Shown here piece by piece: positions 41,469 through 52,171 of a DNA stretch of 64,000 bases (the first letter of the stretch is position 1; each line of letters opens with the position of its first letter). The position numbers and the translations under genes were made by a program. The DNA comes from Archegozetes longisetosus (Eukaryota; Arthropoda; Arachnida; Sarcoptiformes; Trhypochthoniidae). The DNA is taken from the NCBI GenBank assembly GCA_018873245.2, contig JAEMBT020000006.1, positions 6,779,855-6,843,854 of the forward strand. Direction: 5' to 3'. Below the pieces are notes generated by a model. It searched no databases, was not told where the DNA came from, and saw only the letters and a program-made list of their open reading frames with translations.

Positions 41469-43050
41469 AAATTTAAGATAAATATTGTTTAAGAATCCCA
41501 ACATATATCTTGGAAAGCATAATGATTGAAAAGCAAGTAATTCATCTTTTTTATGTTTAAATTGATTTTTAATATTATCCATTTATAATGAAAATTATAC
41601 ATTTTGTTAATTTGTTATTTTTTTGACTTATAATAGCAAATCATCAAATTAATAAAGTAACAAACCATCAAATTTTTTTTCATAAATTAAAGAGAAATCA
41701 AATTGTTTTTTACGTCATCATAATAATGGAAAATTTTATATAAGTACAAAACAATATTTAAATAATACTAAATTAATCACATTAAAAATAATTAAATTAA
41801 ATAATATTTATTTTAATGCTCCAGAATTGATAATGTATTTTGTAGAATTTATAAACCAAACTTAACTAATGGAAATACAAAAATATATTCTTTTAAAAAT
41901 GATAAAGTATTACATAAATTATTTAATAATACTAATATTGATGAAGAATTAATGGAAATTCCACAAAATGACATAAGTATTAAAATTTAAAAAATTAGAA
42001 ATAATAGAGAACCTTTAGGCTCTCTAGACCAAAGGGATAAAGAATCAAAGATTCTCTATACTTCGTTTATTAGATACTGAAATATTAAAATAATTTCAAG
42101 GACTTTGTTTAATAGTGTTAAAGAATCTTTAGATTCTCTAGACTAAAGAGTTAGAGGATTATTAAATTCTGAAGAAATAACTGATGAATATATTCATAAA
42201 TTAATTTAACTTATTAATTTTCAAGAGAACCAAAGATTTAATAAAATTATATTTATTTTTATAAATAACTATAATGCTAGAATACGTTAAAAGAGAACAA
42301 ATTACAAGACAAAAAATTAAAGAAGAACTTGTTGAATTAAATAAACAAAAAGCTGCTAATCAATTATATAAAGAATGTTTAATTTTTTCTAGACTTTTTT
42401 ATACAGAAAACAGAATTTTAAAAATATTAGTTGCAGCAGCCGTTTAAACTATTGACAGAATGAATGAAGAAATTGAATTGAAGGATAACTAAATAAATAT
42501 TTTAGAAAAGAACTTAAAGATGTAAATCACTACGATGAACAAAAAATTCAGACTTTGCTAAACCAAAAACCTGCAATTAGTAATAACAATAAAGAGCTAA
42601 ACGACATTTAATGAACACTCTTTCTTTATCTTATAAATGATGACAGAGACTTTAATAAATGATGCTAATAAAAAAGTTAAATCACTTTGTGATGAAAATA
42701 AAAAATTGTGGTATTGGATTTATATTTAAATTTGTGTCAATTGTATTGGTTATAATCTTAATGTGTTTTATTTTAAATTCGAAAACAATTCTGAACATAG
42801 TAAGGATAATTGTTTAAGCTCGACGTGTGATCAATCTATTTAGAATGAGTCGAGATAAAAAAATTGTTTTTTCTCATAGTCCAATAAATTGCTCTAAATG
42901 TAAATCAGTAGATTTTTGATTGAATAAAAAGGATCTTTATGAGGATATGTTGTCATATATTTATGGCGTGAGAAAAAACACCAGATTTTTCTACTATTAG
43001 ATAAATCCTATACTTAATCTACGTATTATACTATGTTATGCTTACTCGTT
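41469..43050. other. Unidentified AT-rich block, right part
   Basis: About 75-80% AT, with short coding-like stretches on both strands, for example DEELMEIPQND around 41940 and LVELNKQKAANQLYKECL around 42330, rich in Lys, Asn and Ile. None matches a family I know. The stretches are broken in several places. Density and composition differ from host introns, which suggests a decayed inserted element of unknown, possibly virus-like, origin, into which the Harbinger jumped. Confidence 0.35.
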
Positions 43051-43160
43051 AGTGTCAGGGTTTCAATAAATAAAATACTACTTGTAATAAAATTTTCAAC
43101 CATTAGCGTTATTTTAATTTAACAGAATTTAAAGTTCATAATAAATTTAAGTAACTCATT

Positions 43161-43245
43161 GTAGCACGATGAAAATTCGATAGACTCAAGTCTGAAAGGT
43201 CATGAGGTCAGGGCTTTGCATTCGAATCTTATTGAATGTGCTGAC
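43161..43245 (+). other. tRNA-Leu(CAA)-like remnant or SINE head
   Basis: GTAGCAC at the 5' side and GTGCTGAC at the 3' side could form an acceptor stem. AGACTCAAGTCT resembles a tRNA-Leu(CAA) anticodon arm, and GCATTCGAATC resembles a T loop/B box. The D arm is shortened and the T stem is poorly paired, so this is not a working tRNA. Confidence 0.3.
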
Positions 43246-43392
43246 AAAAGATACCTAATAGCCAGCTTAATACCTAATAATATATAAAAATATTTTTAAT
43301 TAATACAAAAGTATTATATAATTAGGTACGTCGTAGAAAATAAATAACAATCACAGATTTTACATAAAACCCTAACTATAATTCCGGATAAA

Positions 43393-43858
43393 TAGTGCTC
43401 CGCACAAATCGAGTTCAAGTCGAGTCGGAGCAGATTTGAACTCGACTCGTAAGAATCGAGTAAAGTCTGTTCAAACCGCGAATCGATTTGTTTGGACTTA
43501 CATCGAGCCTACCCGAAAGCTCGAACCTACTAATATCAATGGATTACATAAGTTTCTAGAATGCTCTAATAAGTCTCAGAATATTCCATGAGTCTCTAGA
43601 GTGTTCTAGCAAACTCCAGAATATTCCATTGCTTTATAGAATACTTTAGATTTCTAGAATGTTCTAGAATGTTGAAATCATTGAACATTTTTACAGCTCA
43701 AAACGAATTCAAATTCCTGAAACCTATTTGAGTCATACCCAGACTCGACTTGGATTCGACTCAACTGCATTCGAGTCAAATCTTCTGGATATTTGAACTC
43801 GAAAGTTTGAATAGACTTGACAAATCGCTCAAGTTAACTCGATTAGTGCGGAGCACTA
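43393..43858. mobile_element. hAT-like MITE
   Basis: Inverted ends TAGTGCTCCGCAC fit the TAGNG start of hAT elements. They are flanked by 8-bp repeats that match at 7 of 8 positions (CGGATAAA at 43385-43392, CTGATAAA at 43859-43866). The 466-bp interior is non-coding. It holds repeats of the ACTCGA type near the ends and TTCTAGAA/GAATATTC type in the middle. Confidence 0.75.
43552..43674. promoter_or_regulatory. Cluster of heat-shock-element-like repeats
   Basis: 43652-43674 reads TTCtaGAAtgTTCtaGAAtgTTG, alternating TTC and GAA at exact 5-bp phase, which is the HSF recognition pattern. Further partial matches (TTCTAGAATG near 43554, GAATATTCC near 43579 and 43619) lie upstream. The cluster is inside the hAT-like MITE and ~410 bp upstream of the GH43 start codon. 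Whether HSF uses it is not known. Confidence 0.4.
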
Positions 43859-44079
43859 CTGATAAAATTCTGTCACATGTGTAATCTTATGTTTAAGAAA
43901 TACAATAATTGTTATTTTATTCAATTTTATGATAAAAAGTCCGGATCTAGCAGAGAGTTGTTTTTGTCGCTTTAGAAAACTATAAATTAGGAACTATAAA
44001 TTATAAGGTAATGTTGAGAAATGGTTTTATTATATATATATAATTAACCTTAACTTTAAAATATTACACTATTATCGCA

Positions 44080-45664
44080 ATGAAGTGTATATTTATAGCA
44101 GCATTTTGTGCGGTTTGGTCTCAAATAGAAGCCAACACATTCACTAATCCGATTGCTCTGAATTCACCTGACCCATGGATGCAGTACTACAAGGGCTACT
44201 ATTATTTAGTGGCAACAACTTTTTCTAATCACATATATATGCGAAAATCTAAAACATTAAGCGGTATACATTTAGCTGAGAATGTATTAGTGTATACACT
44301 CAATAATACTGGAAATATGTGGGCGCCTGAGTTTCATTTTCTGAATAATAAATGGTATCTTTATTATGCGGCGGCTAAAGACGTAAAAAACATCTCAAGT
44401 CAGAGAATTCACGTCCTTGAAAGCGAGGGCACTGATCCATTGGGACCCTATCATTTCAAGGTAGAAAATTAATATGTAACTTATACTTGTACTGAAGTGA
44501 CAGCTACCATAATAAAAAATTTATGTAGTAAGAGTTCGATATAACGAACATTCCGCTATAACAAACCAAACTCGAATCCCATTCGGCTATTAAGTTAAGC
44601 TAAAATTCATTCGATATAACGAACCGCTCAATATGTTGGACAAACATTTTTACCCCATGGGAGTTCTTTATATCGAGCCTTTACTGTACTTTAAAAAGTA
44701 TACACGTTCATCTTCTAATAAGCGTACATTTTCTTCAAATACTGTTTCAAGTATTCATAAGGTGAACAATCATTTATATTCCAGCTGCACTCACCACATT
44801 TTGGACTATTTAAAAAAAGTTTAGTGCCCACCCGTATATACGTAAAACTTTTCATTAAATAGGTGACCAATAGTATAAACCCCAACATTCAGAATTTTCT
44901 AAGCCAATTACATGATTCATGCATTTCCCTGATGTAAGTTTACCCACTAACCCACTACTCATTCACTATTAACGTCCCATTACCTTATTTAAAAAAGACT
45001 AGTTCCCCAACTCCACTATATCGCCGATAAAATAAATTTTATAAATATAACAATAAGTTTGATTATTATTAAGGCTGATCTCGACAGTTCACCTGATGGC
45101 CATTACGAAATTGACCCAAGTGTTATCACTATTGATGGAAAGCTTTATTTAATTGGCTCATATTCAACAGGTGGCTCTTCACATCTATTCATTCGCCCTA
45201 TGGCTAATCCATACACACCAAGCGGTAATAGGGTATTACTTTCCAAACCAACCACCACTTGGGAAGCAACAGGAAATGAAGGGCCAGAACCTCTTCAACA
45301 CGGAGGCAAAAATATGATCATATATTCAGCCAATTATTGTGGTACTGCTGATTACCAGTTGGGTCTGCTCACTCTGACTGGTTCTGATCCACTCAATATT
45401 GATCACTGGCATAAATCTGGACCTGTGTTCCGGCAATTAGATTCAGCGCATGTTTACGGCCCTGGTCATAACGGATTTTTCAAATCTCCTGACGGTAAAG
45501 AAGATTGGATTGTATATCACGCAAACAATTCAACGGCTGTACACTGCGACGGCATTAGAAGCGCTCGTGCACAGAAATTTACCTGGAATAAAGATGGCAC
45601 ACCTAATTTCGGACTTCCCGTAGCTACTGGTGTTCAACTCCAGTCTCCTTCTGGTGAACAATAA
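44080..45664 (+). CDS. Secreted GH43-family glycoside hydrolase
   Basis: Two exons (44080-44460, 45074-45664) join in phase across a 613-nt intron to give 323 residues. A signal peptide (cut likely after QIEA, residue 18) leads into a five-bladed beta-propeller of glycosyl hydrolase family 43, whose members act on arabinans, xylans and related plant or fungal polysaccharides. The three acidic catalytic residues expected of the family can be placed: Asp31 in NSPDPW, Asp141 in YEIDPSV and Glu196 in TGNEGPEP. The propeller repeat MWAPEFHFLNNKWYLYYAA and the late IVYHANN block are also typical. Substrate specificity cannot be told. The family is mainly microbial, so horizontal acquisition is likely, but the intron and signal peptide show that it is now a host gene. 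It is intact and surrounded by transposons. Confidence 0.85.
44528..44686. mobile_element. pogo/Tigger-like MITE in the GH43 intron
   Basis: 159 bp with inverted ends (GTAAGAGTTCGATATAACGA; right end, inverted, CAGTAAAGGCTCGATATAAA) between TA dinucleotides at 44526-44527 and 44687-44688. It lies wholly within the intron, so it does not disturb the protein. Confidence 0.65.
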
Positions 45665-45674
45665 TGTTGATGTC

Positions 45675-45680
45675 AATAAA
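45675..45680 (+). promoter_or_regulatory. Polyadenylation signal of the GH43 gene
   Basis: AATAAA 11 nt after the stop codon. The position is close to the stop but plausible for a compact genome. Confidence 0.45.
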
Positions 45681-46027
45681 AAATTCTGTTTTATATTTGA
45701 ATAAATATTTTCCTTATCAAAAGATTTATTTGTTTCTTTCTATTATTTTATTGTTAAATATATCAGGAATACAAGTTTAGTGTAAAGTTTTCAGATTTTA
45801 AGATTCTCCACCATTATATAAGTTAATGATCATTTTACAGTATTCGCCACTCCTGAACCTGTTACAGTATATATCACTTCAATGATTAAATACTCCATCA
45901 CAGAACCCCAATTCGTGTATTTTTTTGTTAAATATCATAAATGCAAATAAATAATTAGATCAATGTTTTACAAATATAAGTAGAAGTAATGTCATTAAAG
46001 CTAGTTATCACTGTAAGCTAAAAAAAG
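45681..46027. other. Spacer, GH43 to Merlin
   Basis: AT-rich, with no further feature seen. Confidence 0.5.
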
Positions 46028-47110
46028 TTAAAGAGTATATTGCTTTTTAATTTCTTCAAAGAATGCAGAAAATACCCGCGCATTACTGTAAATTCCTACA
46101 ACATTTCGCCGCCACATGGATTCTGCCAAATAAGAATCAAAATGCTCTTTAAAAGTTCCTTGCATCCTCTTGAATTTCCTACGAACTTCTAACCAAGTGC
46201 GTTCTATATTTTGCGTATGTGCCCTGTCTGCCTATTAACGAAATTCTGTGTATGGTTGACAGTCATATGAGTGAAGCGATTATATCGGCTATTTCCATCC
46301 AGGGATCGAACAAATAAATTTTGCAGCAGTCCATACGCGCTCCATTCATCAGTGTTAATAATTGACCTTTTCTTTACTATCTTTTTGATGATTGGGATTA
46401 GTGTTTCACTGTTTCTTTTATCTACTCGTTCTAGATATACATTCCCGCTTTCGCGATCAAACAGTCCAAATACCCAGTTTGCCTTAACTAACCTACAAAA
46501 ATATTGAAAAATTTGAATTTCAAATTTGATTACAGCTATTTCAAGCGCTAATTACTTTTGAATTAATCTACGTATATCACAAATATCTGTAATTTATAAT
46601 TAATTTGTTCCTACCTTCTCTGGTTATTTTTGTTTTTACCAAATTTTGCCTCATCAGCCTCAACAATTTTGTTGATACCACCAAACTTTATTTGATTGCC
46701 CTGTATATACTTAACGCAAACATCACAAAGAATTCTATGCCACTTGACTATAGTATTGTCAGATCCAGCTTCGATTTCTCCTTTTGTTTTATTGATTGTG
46801 AAAGATCAGCTGATCTGTAGTAAGTGAGTCGAAGTAGGTATATAAAAAATAATTTTGATAAAAAACGAAACATTTTCACTTATTAAGGACTTACTGTTTG
46901 CAGACCTAATTTGCTTTTACTGAAGATGGACCCTTGTCTTATAGATTTAGTAATTTACAGTTTTTATTCGGACAACGCCATACAAAACCATCAGAAACAC
47001 CATTCTCTTCACCTAATCTCATTTTTCGAGAGTTGCATTCTTTTCTAGTGCAAAAGTTTTTACTCTTTATCAATCCGAATGTTTTCAGGAAATTATTGTT
47101 GAAGATGGAG
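46028..47110 (-). pseudogene. Merlin (IS1595/ISXO2-like) transposase, intron-bearing
   Basis: On the minus strand the order is: an N-terminal zinc-binding motif (WRCPNKNCKL), GINKIVEADEAKFGKN with the first catalytic Asp, a 122-nt GT-AG intron (46493-46614), WVFGLFDRESGNVYLERV, INTDEWSAYGLL with the second Asp, then AHTQNIERTWLEVRR with the Glu, and the family's usual tail YLAESMWRR. This is the DDE core of Merlin, the eukaryotic relative of bacterial IS1016/ISXO2. A one-base loss before the HTQNIERTW block (near 46230) changes frame, and the N-terminal part has in-frame stops, so the copy is dead. I could not identify terminal inverted repeats or the expected 8-bp duplication. Confidence 0.8.
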
Positions 47111-47198
47111 TAAAGAGAATTCTCTCTAATTTCGCAATTGTGATATTATTTGGTACTTTCATCCTAAAAACGAAATGTTATGATAATTTAAAATCTTA

Positions 47199-47580
47199 GG
47201 TAAACCCGGACTAATAGGTCCAAATGTGTTCCCGATCCCCCACCTCCAAGTGTAATACATCATTGGATTCAGTTCGTCGAGCTGAACATTTTGATACCAC
47301 ACTTGACTACTTCCAACTCGAACCTGACCACTTCTGGTCGCTTCGCCACCTAACATTCTCTCTTAGATTATATGAGGCTTGTTTAGGTTACGACTCGAGA
47401 ATCCAAGTTTACACATTGCGAGGTGCTAAACCAAACAATAATGGATATCTCGAGAACTACTTATGATAATTGATCAATTGAGTCATCAAAATGTTCAACT
47501 TGATGAACTAAATCCAATGATATATCACACTTAGGGGTGGGGGGTCGAGAACCCCTTTAGACCTATTAGCCCGGATTCTC
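47199..47580. mobile_element. MULE-like foldback element, copy B
   Basis: Flanked by an 11-bp direct repeat TTAAAATCTTA (47188-47198 and 47581-47591). Arms are inverted copies whose outer sequence, AATCCGGGCTAATAGGTCTA on the right arm, is shared with copy A at 38.0 kb, as is the CAGTTCGTCGAGCTGAAC segment. At 382 bp it is shorter than copy A. No coding capacity. Confidence 0.8.
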
Positions 47581-47591
47581 TTAAAATCTTA

Positions 47592-48437
47592 AATTGTAAG
47601 TAATACTACTGACCTTTAAAATCCAGTGGACAACTCAACGTCGAAAGTGGGATAACCACAAATTGCGAAAATTATAGTTAGAAAATAGCCGAACTTATAA
47701 ATAATTACCAAATATTACCGAGTACAGGAAATTCTTTAGAATAACCGAATAAGCTCAGTCTAAAAGCTTAAGAACTGTCCAAACCGTACCTTACCCGTCC
47801 AAACCAGACGTAACAAGTACAAACCAGACTTAGCCGACAGTCTTACGTGTTACGACACTCAATTCTGGTAACAAAATAAAAGATCACAACTTTCTGGAAA
47901 GATTCGTAATCTTATCAAATAAATCAAGTTTAGCACTGGTTCTTGAAAATATATTCTACAATATCTTACGACCAAAATCTACATTAGAGTCCAGAAACTT
48001 GTGCGTGTAAACCATTCTTATAGTTAGATAAATGCTTGGCAATTTTTGTTTATAATAGTTGTTTACATTACTTATTTAAATCTTATAACTGATTTCAAAG
48101 GAGGATTCTATTATAACATTGGCCCTTCCCCTCAAAAATGGATAAAATAATTTTTTAAAACATGGGGAAAAAACCAATTGAACTCATTTATAATGCAAAA
48201 AATTGAGTTTTATCGTATTTGTCGTTTTTGTGCAATTTTTTAAAAACATTAAAAAAAGATGTGAAAAATCGAATTTTAGATGAATAAAAATGAAAAAGAA
48301 TATGATTTTTTGCAAATGAAGAAATTTTAATTAATTAAAAGACTAACAAGGAAGCTTGAAAAAATATTTATGTAAAGAAGTTTCAAATTCAGCATATTTC
48401 ATTGCAAAGTTGACGCTCTTGACTGATGAACCTTAGA
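47592..48437. other. No feature seen
   Basis: AT-rich, with no gene or repeat ends recognised. Confidence 0.5.
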
Positions 48438-48994
48438 CAAAGGAGGGGTAGGAATAAGCACTGAAAACTTGCCGATCGAGTGATTTTGATCAAACTCAAT
48501 ATAGTTATAGTCCATGTCCAACTATTAAGTTTGACCAAAGGTTTGACCCGATTCCGCGCCTCGCGCGAGATTTAAAGTGTTATAATCTAAAATGCGGAAA
48601 ACTTTATTTCAGCCAAACGGGACAAAATAGAAACACCAAACCAACGCAAATACGAGTGAAAATTGATTCTAAACAATATGTGAACATTTCAAAACCAGTA
48701 CTATACGTACAAATATATTTCATGAAAAAGTGAAAATTTTGAAATTTTCCACTATCTTTGCCCATAATCCCCAAAGATTTTTTTCTATGTAATTATAGAG
48801 TAACATCTCCCCTACATAAAACAACAAAAAAACTTTTGGGGACTCTATGGGCAAAAATAATATTGACAAAAATCTAACCGCTGTAATGTATTCGCAATTG
48901 TATATATGTAAATATAATTATATACATATCAGTATAAGTATACTGAGTTTGATCAAAATCGGTTCATTAGAACGCTTATTCATACTCCTCCTTT
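48438..48994. mobile_element. Non-autonomous element with nested hairpin
   Basis: The left side has AAAGGAGGGGTAGGAATAAG and a stretch containing TTTTGATCAAACTCA. The right side is the inverted equivalent (AAAGGAGGAGTATGAATAAG when read on the other strand). The arms are diverged. A second inverted pair, TTGCCCATAATCCCCAAAAG-like, lies inside at 48755-48857. The ends and target duplication are not sharply defined. Confidence 0.5.
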
Positions 48995-49183
48995 AATACG
49001 TTTTATTTGAGAACTTGACTAAAGTTTATTCAAGCAGTATGTAATAATTGATTTCAAAACTTAATAAAAATTCTATAATTATTATAAAATGAGGTTTAAA
49101 CTTTTTAACATTAATTATTTTAAACATATTCAAAATAATTTGAAAATGGATAAAATTGAATTTTTGGTTTTTGTATTTTTTCA

Positions 49184-49288
49184 ACATGTTACCCCAAAAG
49201 GGCTAGCTTTTCCTTTTAACCAAAGCTTCTTTAGATAAAGTTGTTTTTTAGGAAAAATTCCCAAGCTAGCCCTTTCGGGGTAACATGT
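49184..49288. repeat. 105-bp inverted repeat
   Basis: ACATGTTACCCCAAAAGGGC at the left is mirrored by GCCCTTTCGGGGTAACATGT at the right, with further pairing (GCTAGCTT/AAGCTAGC) inside. This is a tight hairpin-forming unit, probably a tiny MITE. Confidence 0.65.
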
Positions 49289-49820
49289 ATGAATAAAATT
49301 TTGAAATTTCAAACTTCTGGAATTTTTGCAGCGCTCAGGCGCGTCCAATCTCAAAGTGATAAGCACAAACATATATTCTTCTTTAGTGTTCTTTTTGAAT
49401 AAGAAATTTCAAAGAAATCGGTGTCTCAGGGGAATTTTCTATGGGGCCACCGAATCCTCCTTTTCAGTTAGTGTTCAATTCATAACTAATAATAAGAATA
49501 ATAAGAAAATATTTCTAAACTATAGCCGGAGTGCCATAACTTTGCAAATAGTTCCCTCCCATGAAACCATAGTAACAGACAGGCTGACAGGGTTTAAAAT
49601 AAAAAACGTCTGCTTAATGGCTACATTTTCGCGCTAAAACTTAAATTCATTTAAAACTCTTTTTAAAGTCAGAAGATAGTATTCAATCAATAAAAATATT
49701 CTAACACTATCAATAAATCACTAATAATTTTCTAAAACCCAATTAAAACTATTTATTTTGTGATAGAACTAGTCATTTATTTTTGTGATATTGGTATTAA
49801 TCGTACAAAAATAGTTTGAA

Positions 49821-51237
49821 ATGTCTTTTAATAAAAAGCAAAAGTTAAGCTCAAGTCCTTTCAAATCAAGACTTGGACAGGAAATCGGATTGAGCTCACA
49901 ATCAAAAGAATTAATAATTAATTTTTATAATTATTTATCAATTAAAATGACTGCTGAATTTTCTCTAACGGCAAAAGTGGACGTAATTAATGAACTCAAA
50001 AAAAGCTACAGGGCTGGGAGAGCGCATACTTTTCGGGATTGTCAATTCGGGTATTTCGGGAATTCAATCCCCCAAAAAAACTAGAAATAGACCGAAAAAA
50101 TACTCGTTTGACTCATTTGACAAACAAATAATTAAAGAAGAAATAAAAAAATTTTATGCCGAAAAAACCCTTCCCTTCTTTAAAGATATTTATTCCCGAA
50201 TTTCCGCAATTCAAGATCTAAGTTTCAAAGACTGTGGGATCACAACTTTTCAAAGAATAATGAAAGAAATGGGTTTTAAGAAAAAAAATACCCGTGAAAT
50301 TTTCCGAAGAATTTTAATTGAAAAGACCGAAAATGTAATAAAACGCAGGGAATATTTGAGAAAAAAGAAAAAATTAGAAACAAAATATCCCGACTCTTTA
50401 TGGATTTATTTGGATGAAACTTACATTCATAAAAATTTAATGACTAATGAAATAATTATTTGTGAAGAAGAATTACCCGACGTCAAACTGCCGATTGGGA
50501 AGGTTTGCGGTTTTCGGTAATTCATGCCGGGTCGTTAAATGGTTTCATTGAAAATGCATTATTAATTAAAGCTAATGAAGAATTAAATGGCGAGGCTTTC
50601 GAAAATTGGTTAACAACACACCTATTACCTAACCTGCCCGAAAAATCCATCATTGTATTAGATAATGCATTAACACATTCAAGACAGTACAGTCGAATCC
50701 CTACACAAGCTAATAATAAAACATTCATAACCGATTGGCTTAATGAAAATAATATTTCATATCCCGAAAATGCGCTAAAAATTGAATTATTAAATATAGT
50801 AAAAAAACAACGCACCAGAAAAGTCCTATTTAGTTGATAAAATTATTGAAAATTCTGGTCATATAGTTACCCGACTCCCACCCTATCACTGCCAACTAAA
50901 TCCTATTGAGATGGTTTGGTCACAAATGAAGCAATTCTTCGAAAAACATAACTTAGACAACAGTAAAGAACAAATTTATAACCTAATAATTGAATCTCTA
51001 AATCAGATTAAGTCAGAAAATTGGAAAAATTACATTAAACATTGTGAAGAGCTTGAAGCTAACTATTGGATCTCAGATAACATATTGGATCAAAACTTTG
51101 AAAATTTGATTATAAACTTTGGGGAAGAATCTGAAAGTGATAGTGATGACGAAGAAGTGGATTTTAGTGAGATACTAGAAGAAAATAATTATAATATTGG
51201 AAATATTGATCACAATTATTATAAAAAATTATTTTAA
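49821..51237 (+). pseudogene. IS630/Tc1-type transposase, long-spaced DDE, broken
   Basis: Starts MSFNKKQKLSSSPFKSRLGQ. A paired helix-turn-helix region is followed by WIYLDETYIHKN (first Asp), SIIVLDNALTHSRQ (second Asp) and LPPYHCQLNPIEMVWSQMK (Glu). About 81-82 residues separate the second Asp from the Glu, with ITDWLNENNISYPENALKIE in between. This matches a known long-spaced branch of the superfamily (DD82E-type, from memory) rather than the common DD34-41 forms. The tail is acidic (ESESDSDDEEVDF). Three frame changes, near 50000, 50510 and 50820, disrupt an otherwise well-kept protein. Confidence 0.85.
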
Positions 51238-51314
51238 TACAATTGTTGCTTGTAAAGAGACTAAACTGTACTTTATTGGATAAAACAGCTTTCTATTGAC
51301 TCTTATACAGACTG

Positions 51315-51502
51315 TTGATATTATTATTCCAACTTAAAGACGGAAAAAATAGAGTGACATCTAATGCCTAGAGCATAAAACAGAACCAAAGTTTTAGTAG
51401 AACAGAACTAAAGTTTCAAAAGTTAGTATAGTATTTGTTTCAGGTTTAGTGCATTAGATGTCGCTTTATTTTTTCCGTCCTTAAGTTGGAATAATAATAT
51501 CA
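51315..51502. mobile_element. 188-bp foldback inside the mariner
   Basis: Inverted arms of ~54 bp starting TTGATATTATTATTCCAACT and containing GACGGAAAAAATA and GACATCTAATGC. The right arm abuts the next foldback with no spacer. Confidence 0.75.
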
Positions 51503-52125
51503 ATCATTCAGAAAGCATTGACGAGAAGACCTCTAGCTTAAGAGGTCGACGCAATTCACAAAACTTTTCAGCCAATAGAAAACATTAATTCATATTAAGC
51601 ATTTATAAAGATACATTTAAACATATTTATATAAAACAAATTTTTACTTAATAATAAAACAAATTTAGTTAATAAAATATATTTTAATCATTAAAAAATT
51701 ATCACAATAGCTATGTTAACTAAATATATCACTGTCAATTATTTTTTCATTGATCTAAAATTGAGATTCAATATTTACAACATGTTTAATGCACTTTAGT
51801 AATTTTTGTGTACAAAAGTTTCGTCAATATATACAAACTCTTAATTAAGGGATTGTTTTTCGATTATTCGCTTTTCCATCAAATATTTAATTCTTCGCTT
51901 AATTTTAATGTTACTCATTAAATCAGATCTAATAATTTTTTGTGTGCTCGTATTTATAACCCATTTTAAAAAAAAATTATAAAATGTTCTGCCGTACTTT
52001 TTTGATGAAATGGTCTAATAAGATTTAGATGTATTAAAGTCGTCATTTATGAATTTGTGAAAAGTTTTGCGAATTGCGTCGACCTCTTAAGCTAGAGGTC
52101 TTCTCGTCAATGCTTTCTGAATGAT
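51503..52125. mobile_element. 623-bp foldback inside the mariner (family 2)
   Basis: Arms begin ATCATTCAGAAAGCATTGAC and include GACCTCTAGCTTAAGAGGTC. Its size, its CCTCTA-palindrome near each end and an AT-rich middle with CAATNNAAA-type motifs parallel the 627-bp foldback at 37.1 kb, but the outer ends differ, so the two look like related families. Confidence 0.75.
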
Positions 52126-52171
52126 CGATAAATAGGGAGGGAATTACTTGCAAAGTATGGCACTCCGGCTA

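Larger units (their letters stand above)
49523..52171. mobile_element. Tc1/mariner/IS630 element with long D-E spacing
   Basis: 2,649 bp with ~37-bp terminal inverted repeats beginning TAGCCGGAGTGCCATA and ending CCCTCCC, flanked by TA on each side. It carries one transposase gene on plus (49821-51237). The space between that gene and the right end is filled by two non-coding foldback insertions. The ends are almost identical to each other, so the insertion is not ancient, but the transposase is broken. Confidence 0.85.

Noticed and set aside
37070-52125. Retroviral or LTR element as source of the repeats
   Set aside because: All long repeats are inverted, not direct, and no reverse transcriptase, protease or integrase motif was found.
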